This document shows positions 51,878-59,499 of a stretch of DNA of 64,000 nucleotides, one piece after another. The notes under the pieces were generated by a model. It had not been told where the DNA came from, ran no database searches, and saw only the letters and a program-made list of their open reading frames with translations. Made by a program: the position numbers and the translations under genes. Origin of the DNA: Flavobacteriaceae bacterium (GTDB taxonomy: Bacteria > Bacteroidota > Bacteroidia > Flavobacteriales > Flavobacteriaceae); assembly GCA_947371275.1 (NCBI GenBank), contig CANBOV010000001.1:1-64000 (forward strand), in the 5' to 3' direction. Position 1 is the stretch's first letter. Each line of letters opens with the position of its first letter.

Positions 51878-52624
51878 ATGAAAATATTAGTTTGCATCAG
51901 TCATGTGCCTGATACTACTTCAAAAATCAATTTCATCAATGGCGATACCGAATTTGACACAAACGGAGTGCAATTTGTAATTAATCCAAATGATGAGTTT
52001 GGATTAACTAGAGCGATTTGGTTTCAAGAACAACAAGGCGCCAATATAACGGTGGTTAACGTTGGAAACACTGATGTCGAAGCAACACTTAGAAAAGCCT
52101 TAGCCATAGGAGCTAATGAAGCTATTAGAATTAATGCAAATCCTAGAGATGGATTTTTTGTAGCAAAGCAAATAGCTGAAGTAGCAAAAAATGGCAATTA
52201 CGATTTAATAATATGTGGCAAGGAATCGTTAGACTATAATGGCGGGATGGTTCCCGGAATGCTTGCTTCTTTATTAAATTACAACTTTGTGAATTCTTGT
52301 ACAGAACTTTCAATAGAAGGAAATATTGCCAAGGTAGCAAGAGAAATAGACGGAGGGAAAGAAATAATTTCAGCAACATTACCTTTAGTAATTGGAGGTC
52401 AAAAAGGATTGGTGGAAGAAAAAGATTTACGTATTCCTAACATGCGCGGAATTATGACTGCAAGAACAAAAGTTTTAACAGTTTTAGAGCCAATAACAGC
52501 CAATTCCAATACATTGGCGGTAAAATTCGAAAAGCCAATGGCAAAATCAGCAGTAAAATTAGTTTCAGCTGATAATTTGGACGAATTAATCAATTTGTTA
52601 CACAACGAAGCTAAAGTTATCTAA
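51878..52624 (+). CDS. etfB: Electron transfer flavoprotein, beta subunit
   Basis: 248 aa from the ATG at 51878; the track start at 51833 would add a 15-residue leader overlapping the promoter. MKILVCISHVPDTTSKINF is the normal start; NPNDEFGLTRAIWFQEQQ near 34 and DLIICGKESLDYNGGMVPGMLASLL near 109 form the AMP-binding region; LPLVIGGQKGLVEEKDLRIPNMRGIMTA near 170 holds the recognition-loop region by which the beta subunit docks to dehydrogenases. With EtfA (16 bp downstream) it carries electrons from acyl-CoA dehydrogenases to the quinone pool. Confidence 0.95.
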   Translation: MKILVCISHVPDTTSKINFINGDTEFDTNGVQFVINPNDEFGLTRAIWFQEQQGANITVVNVGNTDVEATLRKALAIGANEAIRINANPRDGFFVAKQIAEVAKNGNYDLIICGKESLDYNGGMVPGMLASLLNYNFVNSCTELSIEGNIAKVAREIDGGKEIISATLPLVIGGQKGLVEEKDLRIPNMRGIMTARTKVLTVLEPITANSNTLAVKFEKPMAKSAVKLVSADNLDELINLLHNEAKVI

Positions 52625-52640
52625 TTAAAATAAAAATAGT

Positions 52641-53609
52641 ATGTCATTATTAATATATGCAGAATCTGTAGACGGAAAATTTAAAAAAGTAGCTTTTGAA
52701 TTAGCATCCTATGCAAAAAAAGTAGCCGAATCTTTAGGAACAACAGTAACTGCGGTTACAGTAAATGCTGCCAATGTTTCTGATTTATCAAAATATGGTG
52801 TAGATAACATTTTAAAAGTCACTAATGAAAAGTTGGCCAACTTCAATGCTAAAGCATATGCAGATGTAATAAAACAAGCCGCACTTAAAGAAAATGCTAA
52901 AGTGATATTGTTATCATCCTCTACAGATAGTTTATACTTAGCCCCAAACGTAGCTGTTGGATTAGAAGCTGGATTTGCCTCTAATGTCGTTGGATTGCCT
53001 ACTAGCATTAACCCATTTCAAGTAAAAAGAAATGCTTTTTCTAATAAAGCATTCAACATTACAGAAATATCAACCGACATTAAAGTGTTAAGCTTAGCTA
53101 AAAACTCTTATGGCGTTTTCGAAAATAGTTCAACTTCTACGGAAGAAGATTTTACACCTATTTTGAATGATGCTGATTTCAATGTAAAAGTAGTTGCAGT
53201 AGAAAAAACAACTGGCAAAGTAACAATAGCCGATGCTGATATAGTAGTTTCTGGAGGTCGCGGTTTAAAAGGCCCAGAAAACTGGGGGATGTTAGAAGAG
53301 TTAGCTACTGTATTAGGAGCAGCAACAGCATGTTCAAAACCCGTTTCCGATTTAGGATGGAGACCACATAGTGAGCATGTAGGACAAACTGGGAAACCTG
53401 TTGCCACAAATCTATATATTGCCATTGGAATCTCAGGTGCCATACAACACATCGCCGGAATAAATTCTTCAAAAGTAAAGTTAGTCATCAATTCCGATCC
53501 TGAAGCTCCTTTCTTTAAAGTAGCAGATTATGGCGTAGTAGGCGATGCTTTTGACATTGTACCAAGATTAACTCAAAAACTTAAAGAATTCAAAGCACAA
53601 AACACATAA
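52641..53609 (+). CDS. etfA: Electron transfer flavoprotein, alpha subunit
   Basis: 322 aa FAD-binding partner of EtfB. The C-terminal FAD domain shows VVSGGRGLKGPENWGMLEELATVLGAATACSKPVSDLGWRPHSEHVGQTGKPV (about 200-255) and the conserved IAIGISGAIQHIAGINSSKVKLVINSDPEAPFFKVADYGVVGD (about 262-305), the family signature. Forms an operon with etfB and is closed by a strong terminator at 53631. Confidence 0.96.
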   Translation: MSLLIYAESVDGKFKKVAFELASYAKKVAESLGTTVTAVTVNAANVSDLSKYGVDNILKVTNEKLANFNAKAYADVIKQAALKENAKVILLSSSTDSLYLAPNVAVGLEAGFASNVVGLPTSINPFQVKRNAFSNKAFNITEISTDIKVLSLAKNSYGVFENSSTSTEEDFTPILNDADFNVKVVAVEKTTGKVTIADADIVVSGGRGLKGPENWGMLEELATVLGAATACSKPVSDLGWRPHSEHVGQTGKPVATNLYIAIGISGAIQHIAGINSSKVKLVINSDPEAPFFKVADYGVVGDAFDIVPRLTQKLKEFKAQNT

Positions 53610-53630
53610 ACCAATTTATTAATTCAAATA

Positions 53631-53673
53631 AGAGCTGTCAGAAATATATAGTTTACTGACAGCTCTTTTTTTT
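53631..53673 (+). terminator. Terminator after etfA
   Basis: AGAGCTGTCA pairs with TGACAGCTCT, followed by seven or more T. Confidence 0.9.
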
Positions 53674-53854
53674 GAGTTTCATTTTTTGGAGCGAAAAGTT
53701 TTTGTTACTTTGCAGTCCATATTCTTGTCATAAACTGCAAGTCCATGTAAAACGGAATCTTTATGTTAGTGTCAGGGCTAAGTACTGGATTATTGGGAAA
53801 GTTTATAATGCATTACAATAATCAAATTCTAATATCAGCAATCTAACAGCTAAA

Positions 53855-54481
53855 ATGAGTTTAGTAAAACTAACCATAAAAGGGATTTCATATAGCCAAA
53901 CACAAAATGGCGCGTATGCTTTAATTTTGAATGAAGTGGATGGAGAACGAAAACTACCCATCGTAATAGGCGCTTTTGAAGCACAATCCATTGCTATAGC
54001 CTTAGAGAAAGAAATTAAACCCCCAAGACCTTTAACCCACGACCTGTTCAAAAGTTTTGCTGATCGTTTTGACATCGTCGTAAAGCAAGTAATCATTCAC
54101 AAACTAGTAGATGGCGTATTCTACTCTAGTATTATTTGTGAAAGAGATAAAATAGAAGAAATTATAGATGCTAGAACTTCCGATGCAATTGCATTAGCGC
54201 TGCGGTTTAACGCACCAATTTTTACCTATAAAAATATTTTAGACAAAGCAGGAATTTATCTAAACACGAATCCAACAGAACATGAAAACGAAAATCAGGA
54301 GGATGATGGAGTTCTTTCAACACCAGAAACGTTTGGTCTAGAAAACAATTCAACAGTTGGAGATATTTATGTAAGCATGAGTTTATCCGAATTGCACGAA
54401 GCTTTAGAAAAAGCTGTGCAGGATGAAGATTATGAAAAAGCCGCAAAAATAAGAGACGAAATATCGAAAAGAGAAAGTTAA
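53855..54481 (+). CDS. Bifunctional nuclease (DUF151) with C-terminal UVR motif
   Basis: 208 aa. Residues 1-135 are the BFN/DUF151 domain (LPIVIGAFEAQSIAIALE near 33, ARTSDAIALALRFNAPIFTY near 107); members have been reported to show DNase/RNase activity. Residues about 170-208 (LSELHEALEKAVQDEDYEKAAKIRDEISKRES) are a UVR motif, the helical hairpin that in UvrB/UvrC mediates protein contacts. The acidic linker (EHENENQEDDG) joins the two. The gene lies 54 bp before thyA in the same direction, so co-transcription is plausible. Confidence 0.88.
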   Translation: MSLVKLTIKGISYSQTQNGAYALILNEVDGERKLPIVIGAFEAQSIAIALEKEIKPPRPLTHDLFKSFADRFDIVVKQVIIHKLVDGVFYSSIICERDKIEEIIDARTSDAIALALRFNAPIFTYKNILDKAGIYLNTNPTEHENENQEDDGVLSTPETFGLENNSTVGDIYVSMSLSELHEALEKAVQDEDYEKAAKIRDEISKRES

Positions 54482-54535
54482 TTAGGTTTTTAATTATCCA
54501 TAATTCTAGTAACCTAAAAACCAAAACAACACATA

Positions 54536-55360
54536 ATGAAACAATATCATGACTTAGTGCGACATGTTTTAGAACACGGTTGTCAAAAAGGAGATAGAAC
54601 TGGTACTGGTACAAAAAGCGTCTTCGGTTATCAAATTCGTTTTGATTTAAATGAAGGTTTTCCAATGGTAACTACCAAAAAACTGCATCTAAAATCAATT
54701 ATTTACGAATTACTTTGGTTCTTAAAAGGCGATACAAATATTGGCTATCTAAAAGAAAATGGTGTTAAAATATGGGATGAATGGGCGGATGATAAAGGTG
54801 ATTTAGGTCCAGTTTATGGTCATCAATGGCGCAATTGGAATAATGAAGAAATAGATCAAATATCAGAACTAATTGACACCTTAAAAAGTAATCCAAATAG
54901 TCGTCGTATGTTAGTTTCTGCATGGAATCCTTCTGTATTACCAGACACTTCTAAATCTTTTGAAGAAAATGTTGCTAATGGAAAAGCGGCCTTACCACCT
55001 TGCCACGCATTTTTTCAGTTTTATGTAGCCGACGGTAAATTATCTTGCCAATTATATCAAAGAAGTGCCGATGTTTTCTTAGGTGTTCCCTTTAACATTG
55101 CTTCCTATGCTCTATTCACCATGATGATTGCTCAAGTTTGTGATTTACAATTAGGCGAATTCATACATACTTTTGGTGATGCACATATTTACAATAATCA
55201 TTTTGAACAAATAGAATTACAACTCTCGCGAGAACCTAAAGCATTACCTAAAATGATCTTGAACCCAAAAATTAAAAACATTTTTGATTTCACTTTTGAA
55301 GACTTTACCTTAGCTAATTACGATCCACACCCACACATCAAAGGAATTGTTGCTGTTTAA
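54536..55360 (+). CDS. thyA: Thymidylate synthase
   Basis: Methylates dUMP to dTMP with methylene-THF. 274 aa. [11 protein letters not shown] near 21 is the phosphate-binding loop, [22 protein letters not shown] near 80, [12 protein letters not shown] near 157 carries the catalytic Cys, [18 protein letters not shown] near 177 and DAHIYNNH near 217 are standard. The C-terminus IKGIVAV keeps the usual terminal hydrophobic residue. folA, which regenerates THF after this reaction, follows about 880 bp downstream beyond one convergent gene. Confidence 0.97.
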   Translation: MKQYHDLVRHVLEHGCQKGDRTGTGTKSVFGYQIRFDLNEGFPMVTTKKLHLKSIIYELLWFLKGDTNIGYLKENGVKIWDEWADDKGDLGPVYGHQWRNWNNEEIDQISELIDTLKSNPNSRRMLVSAWNPSVLPDTSKSFEENVANGKAALPPCHAFFQFYVADGKLSCQLYQRSADVFLGVPFNIASYALFTMMIAQVCDLQLGEFIHTFGDAHIYNNHFEQIELQLSREPKALPKMILNPKIKNIFDFTFEDFTLANYDPHPHIKGIVAV

Positions 55361-55448
55361 ATGACTACTTTTGTATAAAACATAATTGATTTATAGCCTT
55401 AAAATTGGTAATAAATCTTTGCTTTAAAGGTGAGGTATAAATAAGAAA

Positions 55449-55473
55449 AGCCACTCTAGAGCGGCTTTTCCTA
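55449..55473. terminator. Bidirectional terminator between thyA and the CBM48-like gene
   Basis: AAAAGCC-x-CTCTAGAG-x-GGCTTTT, a near-perfect inverted repeat with one mismatch and T/A tracts on both sides. Confidence 0.75.
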
Positions 55474-55491
55474 TTTCTCACAATCTTAAAT

Positions 55492-55788
55492 TTACAATGC
55501 CAAAACACTATTTTCAGCTCCAGCAAAATCATTATAGGCATAACTATCAGCTTCTGGATCATTAACATAAGAACCATCTACTAAGTATTTAAATTCAAAT
55601 GAGTGGTCTTTTGGCAAGTCAAAAACTGCCTTAAAAGTACCATTCTTTAATTTTGCTAATTCACCCTCAGCTGGATTCCAATTATTGAAATCACCTACTA
55701 CAGCAGCTGTTACTGCTTTTTTTGCTTCGATTGAAAACGTAACTTTTACAACCGGTTTTGTTTTTATAAATTGCTTCTTAATAGCCAT
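55492..55788 (-). CDS. Stand-alone CBM48/isoamylase early-set domain protein
   Basis: 98 aa consisting of one Ig-like glycogen-binding module: VTFSIEAKKAVTAAVVGDFNNWNPAEGELAKLKNGTFKAVFDLPKDHSFEFKYLVDGSYVNDPEADSY-type pattern, with the aromatic/Asn residues (FNNWNP, FKYLVDG) that contact alpha-glucan in related modules. No catalytic domain, signal peptide or neighbour in starch metabolism is present. It may bind glycogen or act as an adaptor; function unknown. Upstream lies a perfect 16-bp palindrome (55939). Confidence 0.82.
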   Translation of the reverse strand: MAIKKQFIKTKPVVKVTFSIEAKKAVTAAVVGDFNNWNPAEGELAKLKNGTFKAVFDLPKDHSFEFKYLVDGSYVNDPEADSYAYNDFAGAENSVLAL

Positions 55789-56237
55789 AACTAATTCATT
55801 TATAGATTACTGAAGCAAAGTAAAGCGATTTTATCCAATGTTTAACATCACAATTCATTTTTAGGAGATTACTAAAAAGTAAGCCAATTTTAAAGAAAAT
55901 ATACAATTAACACCCATTTATAAAAAATTTCTCGAATTAAGAAAACGTTTTCTTACTACATTATCTTAAAACAACCAATCTATTATTTTAAAATATAAAT
56001 CTTATCTTTAAAGCCTAAAATCGTCTAGATTCATAAAAAATCTAGAATAATATAAATTTATTAAACACCAAATCAAGTAACAAAAGTTCCTAATATAAAT
56101 CCTTATTTCTTTTCAATCAAAATAATTATGAAAGTGTCCTTTATGAAATTTATTAAAAAAGAATTTCATTGACAAATGAATAAATACCATTCTAAAAAAC
56201 GAATAATTAAAAACCCATAAATAAATATTTCTGCAGT
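55789..56237. other. AT-rich divergent intergenic region
   Basis: About 450 bp between the CBM48-like gene and folA. It contains the 16-bp palindrome at 55939-55954 and a small hairpin TCTAGATT/AATCTAGA near 56024-56045. No supportable gene or RNA. Confidence 0.6.
55939..55954. promoter_or_regulatory. Perfect palindrome, possible LacI-type operator
   Basis: AAGAAAACGTTTTCTT is a perfect 16-bp inverted repeat with a central CG, the shape of LacI/GalR-family operators. It is about 150 bp upstream of the CBM48-like gene start. The regulator is unknown. Confidence 0.4.
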
Positions 56238-56720
56238 ATGATTACAATTATAGCTGCTGTCGCAGAAAACAATGCTTTAGGAAAAAACAATAAATTGCTC
56301 TGGCACTTACCTGATGATTTCAATAGATTCAAAACACTTACTTCAAATCACTATATTATAATGGGACGTAAAACTTTTGAGAGCTTCCCAAAACCCTTAC
56401 CAAACAGAACTCATGTTATAATATCACGACAAAAAGACTATGCCCATGAAGGATGTATTGTGGTAACTTCACTCGAAGAAGCGATTTCATCATGCCCCAA
56501 AGACAAAGAAAACTTTATTATTGGTGGTGGAGAAATTTATAAACAATCCATAGAGTTTGCTGATAAAATTGATATTACTAAAGTACATCATAGTTTTGAA
56601 GCCGATACTTTTTTTCCAGAATTAGAATTGAATCTTTGGCAATTAGAACATAATGAATTCCATTCAAAAGACGAGAAACACGCGTTCGACTTTAGTTTTT
56701 TAACGTACTACCGTAAATAA
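56238..56720 (+). CDS. folA: Dihydrofolate reductase
   Basis: 160 aa. ITIIAAVAENNALGKNNKLLWHLPDDFNRFK at the N-terminus holds the folate-site Trp and the Asp of the LPDD motif; IIMGRKTFESFP near 40 and the NADPH loop IIGGGEIYKQSIEFADKIDITKVHHSF near 95 complete the fold. Regenerates tetrahydrofolate consumed by ThyA, encoded upstream. Convergent with a small membrane-protein gene, with a hairpin between them. Confidence 0.96.
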   Translation: MITIIAAVAENNALGKNNKLLWHLPDDFNRFKTLTSNHYIIMGRKTFESFPKPLPNRTHVIISRQKDYAHEGCIVVTSLEEAISSCPKDKENFIIGGGEIYKQSIEFADKIDITKVHHSFEADTFFPELELNLWQLEHNEFHSKDEKHAFDFSFLTYYRK

Positions 56721-56743
56721 AAAAACACCCCCACAGGGGTGTT
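56717..56743 (-). terminator. Terminator for the small membrane-protein gene
   Basis: AACACCCC/GGGGTGTT stem. The T-run follows on the minus strand, so it mainly serves the minus-strand gene 56774-57115. Confidence 0.7.
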
Positions 56744-56773
56744 CTAAACCAAAATAAATAAAAGCATTACCTT

Positions 56774-57115
56774 TTATGATTCCAATAAAATCTGGCAGCT
56801 AAGGATGAAAATAATAAAAACAAGCACTAAGCCTGAAGCTATCATTATAATATTGGAAACCCTGTCTGAATACATTTCATAAAAGCCCTTAATACCAAAT
56901 ACCACAAAAGTACTAAAGGTGAAATACGTCAAAATTTCCAAAAAGTTATTTAACCCAATAAATAAGTGTAAATCAACCACATTGCCCCCAATTAAGTTGA
57001 TAGAATCTTTCAATAGAAAAAGTAAAACGAATGTGATCAATATTGAAATCAACATCCATTTTAATTCTGTAATAATGATTCTTGCATTCATACCTTCAAT
57101 TGTTTTGGTTTTCAT
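56774..57115 (-). CDS. Small membrane protein, unknown function
   Basis: 113 aa from the ATG at 57115; the track's start is a TTG two codons earlier. Predicted transmembrane segments at about 16-36 (WMLISILITFVLLFLL), 52-76 (NNFLEILTYFTFSTFVVFGI) and 88-110 (NIIMIASGLVLVFIIFILSC). No recognisable family motif; the layout recalls small uncharacterised inner-membrane proteins of Bacteroidota. A terminator-like hairpin lies about 25 bp upstream. Confidence 0.65.
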   Translation of the reverse strand: MKTKTIEGMNARIIITELKWMLISILITFVLLFLLKDSINLIGGNVVDLHLFIGLNNFLEILTYFTFSTFVVFGIKGFYEMYSDRVSNIIMIASGLVLVFIIFILSCQILLES

Positions 57116-57141
57116 TGACAAAGTTTCTAATTATATATGAG

Positions 57142-57169
57142 AAAAAAATCCCCAACAATGGGGATTTTT
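57142..57169. terminator. Hairpin with A/T tracts between divergent genes
   Basis: AAAAATCCCC/GGGGATTTTT with a 6-base loop. It is upstream of both neighbours, so it is not an obvious terminator of either; it may be a 5' UTR element of the minus-strand gene. Confidence 0.55.
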
Positions 57170-57259
57170 CATTAAATATTCATGTATTTTTATTACAAAT
57201 CTATTTTTTCGAAATGCAGCAACCTTTTATATCTAACTATCGTAATCAAAATAATGGCT

Positions 57260-57267
57260 TATATTTG
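57260..57267 (+). promoter_or_regulatory. -7 promoter element before menG/ubiE
   Basis: TATATTTG matches TAnnTTTG, 14 bp before the ATG. Confidence 0.5.
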
Positions 57268-57281
57268 CCTAAAAAATAGAA

Positions 57282-58013
57282 ATGTCTAAAAGTATATTGC
57301 CTTATAAAGATTCATCTCTTGGTAAGAAAGAGCAGGTCACTCAAATGTTTGATACTATTTCAGGAAATTACGATGGATTGAACAGAGTTATTTCTTTGGG
57401 TATAGATGTCAAATGGAGAAAAAAAGTAGTTTCATTAGTAGCTGCAACTAATCCAAATACGATTTTAGATATTGCAACAGGAACAGGTGATTTGGCTATT
57501 TTGATGTCTACTACTTCTGCCAAAAAAATTATAGGCTTAGATCTCTCTATTGGCATGCTGAATATTGGAAAGAGAAAAATTCTAGATAAAAACCTTGATA
57601 ATAAAATTGAAATGGTAGTTGGCGACAGTGAAAACATACCTTACCCTGATAATTCTTTTGATGCCATTACAGTTTCCTTTGGCATTAGAAACTTCGAAAC
57701 TTTAGAAAAAGGACTCGCTGAAATATACCGAGTCCTAAAACCTAATGGACTATTTGTAATATTAGAAACTTCTGTCCCAACAAAATTCCCCTTTAAACAA
57801 GGCTACACTTTATATTCTAAATACATATTACCTTTGCTAGGCAAACTTTTTTCAAAAGACAATAATGCATATGGTTATTTGTCAGAATCTGCAGCTAATT
57901 TTCCTTTTGGAGAAGCATTAAACAATATATTGCAAAAAGTTTCGTTTATAGATTGTGAAGCTATGCCTCAAACTTTTGGCGTAGCAACCATATATACCGC
58001 AACCAAAAAATAA
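57282..58013 (+). CDS. ubiE: Demethylmenaquinone methyltransferase (UbiE/MenG)
   Basis: SAM-dependent C-methylation in the last step of menaquinone synthesis. 243 aa. MFDTISGNYDGLNRVISLGIDVKWRK near residue 23 is the family's N-terminal motif; ILDIATGTGDLAILM near 60 is SAM motif I; ENIPYPDNSFDAITVSFGIRNFE near 118 and RVLKPNGLFVILETSVP near 150 follow. Bacteroidota use menaquinone, so the demethylmenaquinone role fits. porT follows 22 bp downstream on the same strand, a neighbour pair I recall from other Flavobacterium genomes. Confidence 0.95.
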   Translation: MSKSILPYKDSSLGKKEQVTQMFDTISGNYDGLNRVISLGIDVKWRKKVVSLVAATNPNTILDIATGTGDLAILMSTTSAKKIIGLDLSIGMLNIGKRKILDKNLDNKIEMVVGDSENIPYPDNSFDAITVSFGIRNFETLEKGLAEIYRVLKPNGLFVILETSVPTKFPFKQGYTLYSKYILPLLGKLFSKDNNAYGYLSESAANFPFGEALNNILQKVSFIDCEAMPQTFGVATIYTATKK

Positions 58014-58035
58014 AAAATGCTTTTTCAGCGAAGCC

Positions 58036-58737
58036 ATGAAAAAAATAATTATACTCATAATCTTATTCACTATTAATAGTCAAGCCCAACTTGGTAGAAG
58101 CTTATTTACCAAAGACCCTATTATTAACTTAGAAAATTTTGATAAGCAACGAATTTATTGGGGGTATTTTTTAGGCTTTAGTACCTTTGATTATAAAACC
58201 GATTATAAAATTCCAGGATACAATATAGACGTGCAAGGACATACAGGATTCAATGTAGGTTTAGTAGGAAGCTTGAGACTCCAAGAATATTTAGAATTAC
58301 GGTTTGAACCTGGCTTATATTACGCTAGCAGAACTTTAACTTACTCCGGATTCTCCAGTGATCGCGATGCAATAAGAGAAGTGAAAGCCACTTATATCGA
58401 TTTCCCTGTATTGCTTAAATTCTGCTCTTTACGAACTGGGAATGTTAGGCCTTTTCTTGTAGGAGGTGTTTCATCCACTTTAAATCTATCCAGCAATTCT
58501 AAATCAAAAGACGATAATTTAGAACAAAAATTCCGAGTAAAACCTTGGACACAAAATTACCAAATAGGCTTTGGTGTTGATTTGTACTTCGAATATTTCA
58601 AGTTTTCTCCTTCTATTAGGGGAGTGTTTGGGTTAAATGACGAATTAATTAGAGATAAAGACCCAAACAGTCCATGGACAAGCAATATTCAATCTCTAAG
58701 AACAAGAGCTGTTTTAATAAATTTTACGTTCCACTAA
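58036..58737 (+). CDS. porT: PorT/SprT-like type IX secretion barrel protein
   Basis: 233 aa with a signal peptide (ends INSQAQ near 19). The rest is an eight-stranded-barrel-like outer-membrane domain: IYWGYFLGFSTFDYKTDY near 38, GFNVGLVGSLRLQEYLELRFEPGLYYASRTL near 75, ATYIDFPVLLKF near 122 and FEYFKFSPSIRGVFGLND near 185. In Porphyromonas PorT, and in Flavobacterium SprT, are needed for type IX secretion. The ubiE neighbour supports the assignment. Its stop overlaps by 4 bp the end of the convergent RNA methyltransferase gene. Confidence 0.85.
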   Translation: MKKIIILIILFTINSQAQLGRSLFTKDPIINLENFDKQRIYWGYFLGFSTFDYKTDYKIPGYNIDVQGHTGFNVGLVGSLRLQEYLELRFEPGLYYASRTLTYSGFSSDRDAIREVKATYIDFPVLLKFCSLRTGNVRPFLVGGVSSTLNLSSNSKSKDDNLEQKFRVKPWTQNYQIGFGVDLYFEYFKFSPSIRGVFGLNDELIRDKDPNSPWTSNIQSLRTRAVLINFTFH

Positions 58738-59462
58738 AAGTCTCTTCTAAATTCGCTTAAGAAAATGGCAGCTGCAGTAGCCACATTCAAACTTTCTGTC
58801 TTTTGAATTGAACCAAATCTAGGGATAGCAATCCGATTGATTATCATTTTTTCTAATTGAATCGAAATTCCATTTGCTTCATTTCCTAAAACCAAAATTC
58901 CTTCTTTGGTTAATGCTTCTTGATACAAATTTGCGCCATCCATAAAAGTTCCAAAGACCGGAAGTGATGTCTTAGAAATAAAATCATTCAAATCTATATA
59001 ACTTACATTTACTCTAGATAGAGAACCCATAGTTGCTTGTACCACTTTAGGATTATAAACATCAACAGTTTCAGAAGAACACAGCAATTGAACAACTCCA
59101 AACCAATCGCAAAGGCGAATTATTGTCCCTAAATTGCCTGGGTCTCTAACATCATCTAATGCTACCATCAACCCATTTTCAACTATCGGTTGTGTCAACG
59201 GTATCTTAAAAATTCCTAAACAAGAACTAGGGGTATTTAGAGCAGAAATACGCTTCATATCTTGTTCCTTTATTAGTGTTTTTTTTGAAGAAGGTACTTT
59301 ATTAAATATAACTTCTGTCTCAAATAAATGTTCTAACACAAAATTTGATTCTAACAATTCCTGTATTACTTTTACACCTTCGGCAAGAAATAATTGATGT
59401 TCCTGACGGTATTTTTTATACTGAAGACTAGTTATTAATTTTATTTGGTTTTTACTAACCAT
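58734..59462 (-). CDS. TrmH/SpoU family RNA methyltransferase
   Basis: 2'-O-ribose methyltransferase of the SPOUT class acting on tRNA or rRNA. 242 aa from the ATG at 59462; the track's longer TTG start would overlap tamL. The N-terminal substrate-binding domain (ITSLQYKKYRQEHQLFLAEG) is followed by the trefoil-knot domain with ALDDVRDPGNLGTIIRLCDWFG near 120, LVLGNEANGIS near 190 and IPRFGSIQKTESLNVATAAAIFLSEF near 213, the three SpoU motifs. The target nucleotide is not assignable. It is divergent from tamL with only 37 bp between starts. Confidence 0.93.
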   Translation of the reverse strand: MVSKNQIKLITSLQYKKYRQEHQLFLAEGVKVIQELLESNFVLEHLFETEVIFNKVPSSKKTLIKEQDMKRISALNTPSSCLGIFKIPLTQPIVENGLMVALDDVRDPGNLGTIIRLCDWFGVVQLLCSSETVDVYNPKVVQATMGSLSRVNVSYIDLNDFISKTSLPVFGTFMDGANLYQEALTKEGILVLGNEANGISIQLEKMIINRIAIPRFGSIQKTESLNVATAAAIFLSEFRRDF

Positions 59463-59499
59463 AAAATACTGTACTTTTGAATTAAATATTTCACAACAC

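Noticed and set aside
55449-55473. Operator-like reading of the inverted repeat after thyA
   Set aside because: It lies between two convergent genes with T/A tracts, so a bidirectional terminator is the simpler explanation.
56128-56172. 14-codon ORF upstream of folA as a leader peptide
   Set aside because: No biased control codons and no terminator follows it.
57131-57172. 14-codon ORF over the hairpin 57142-57169 as a leader peptide
   Set aside because: No run of one amino acid, the ORF lies on the hairpin itself, and the downstream gene is not biosynthetic.
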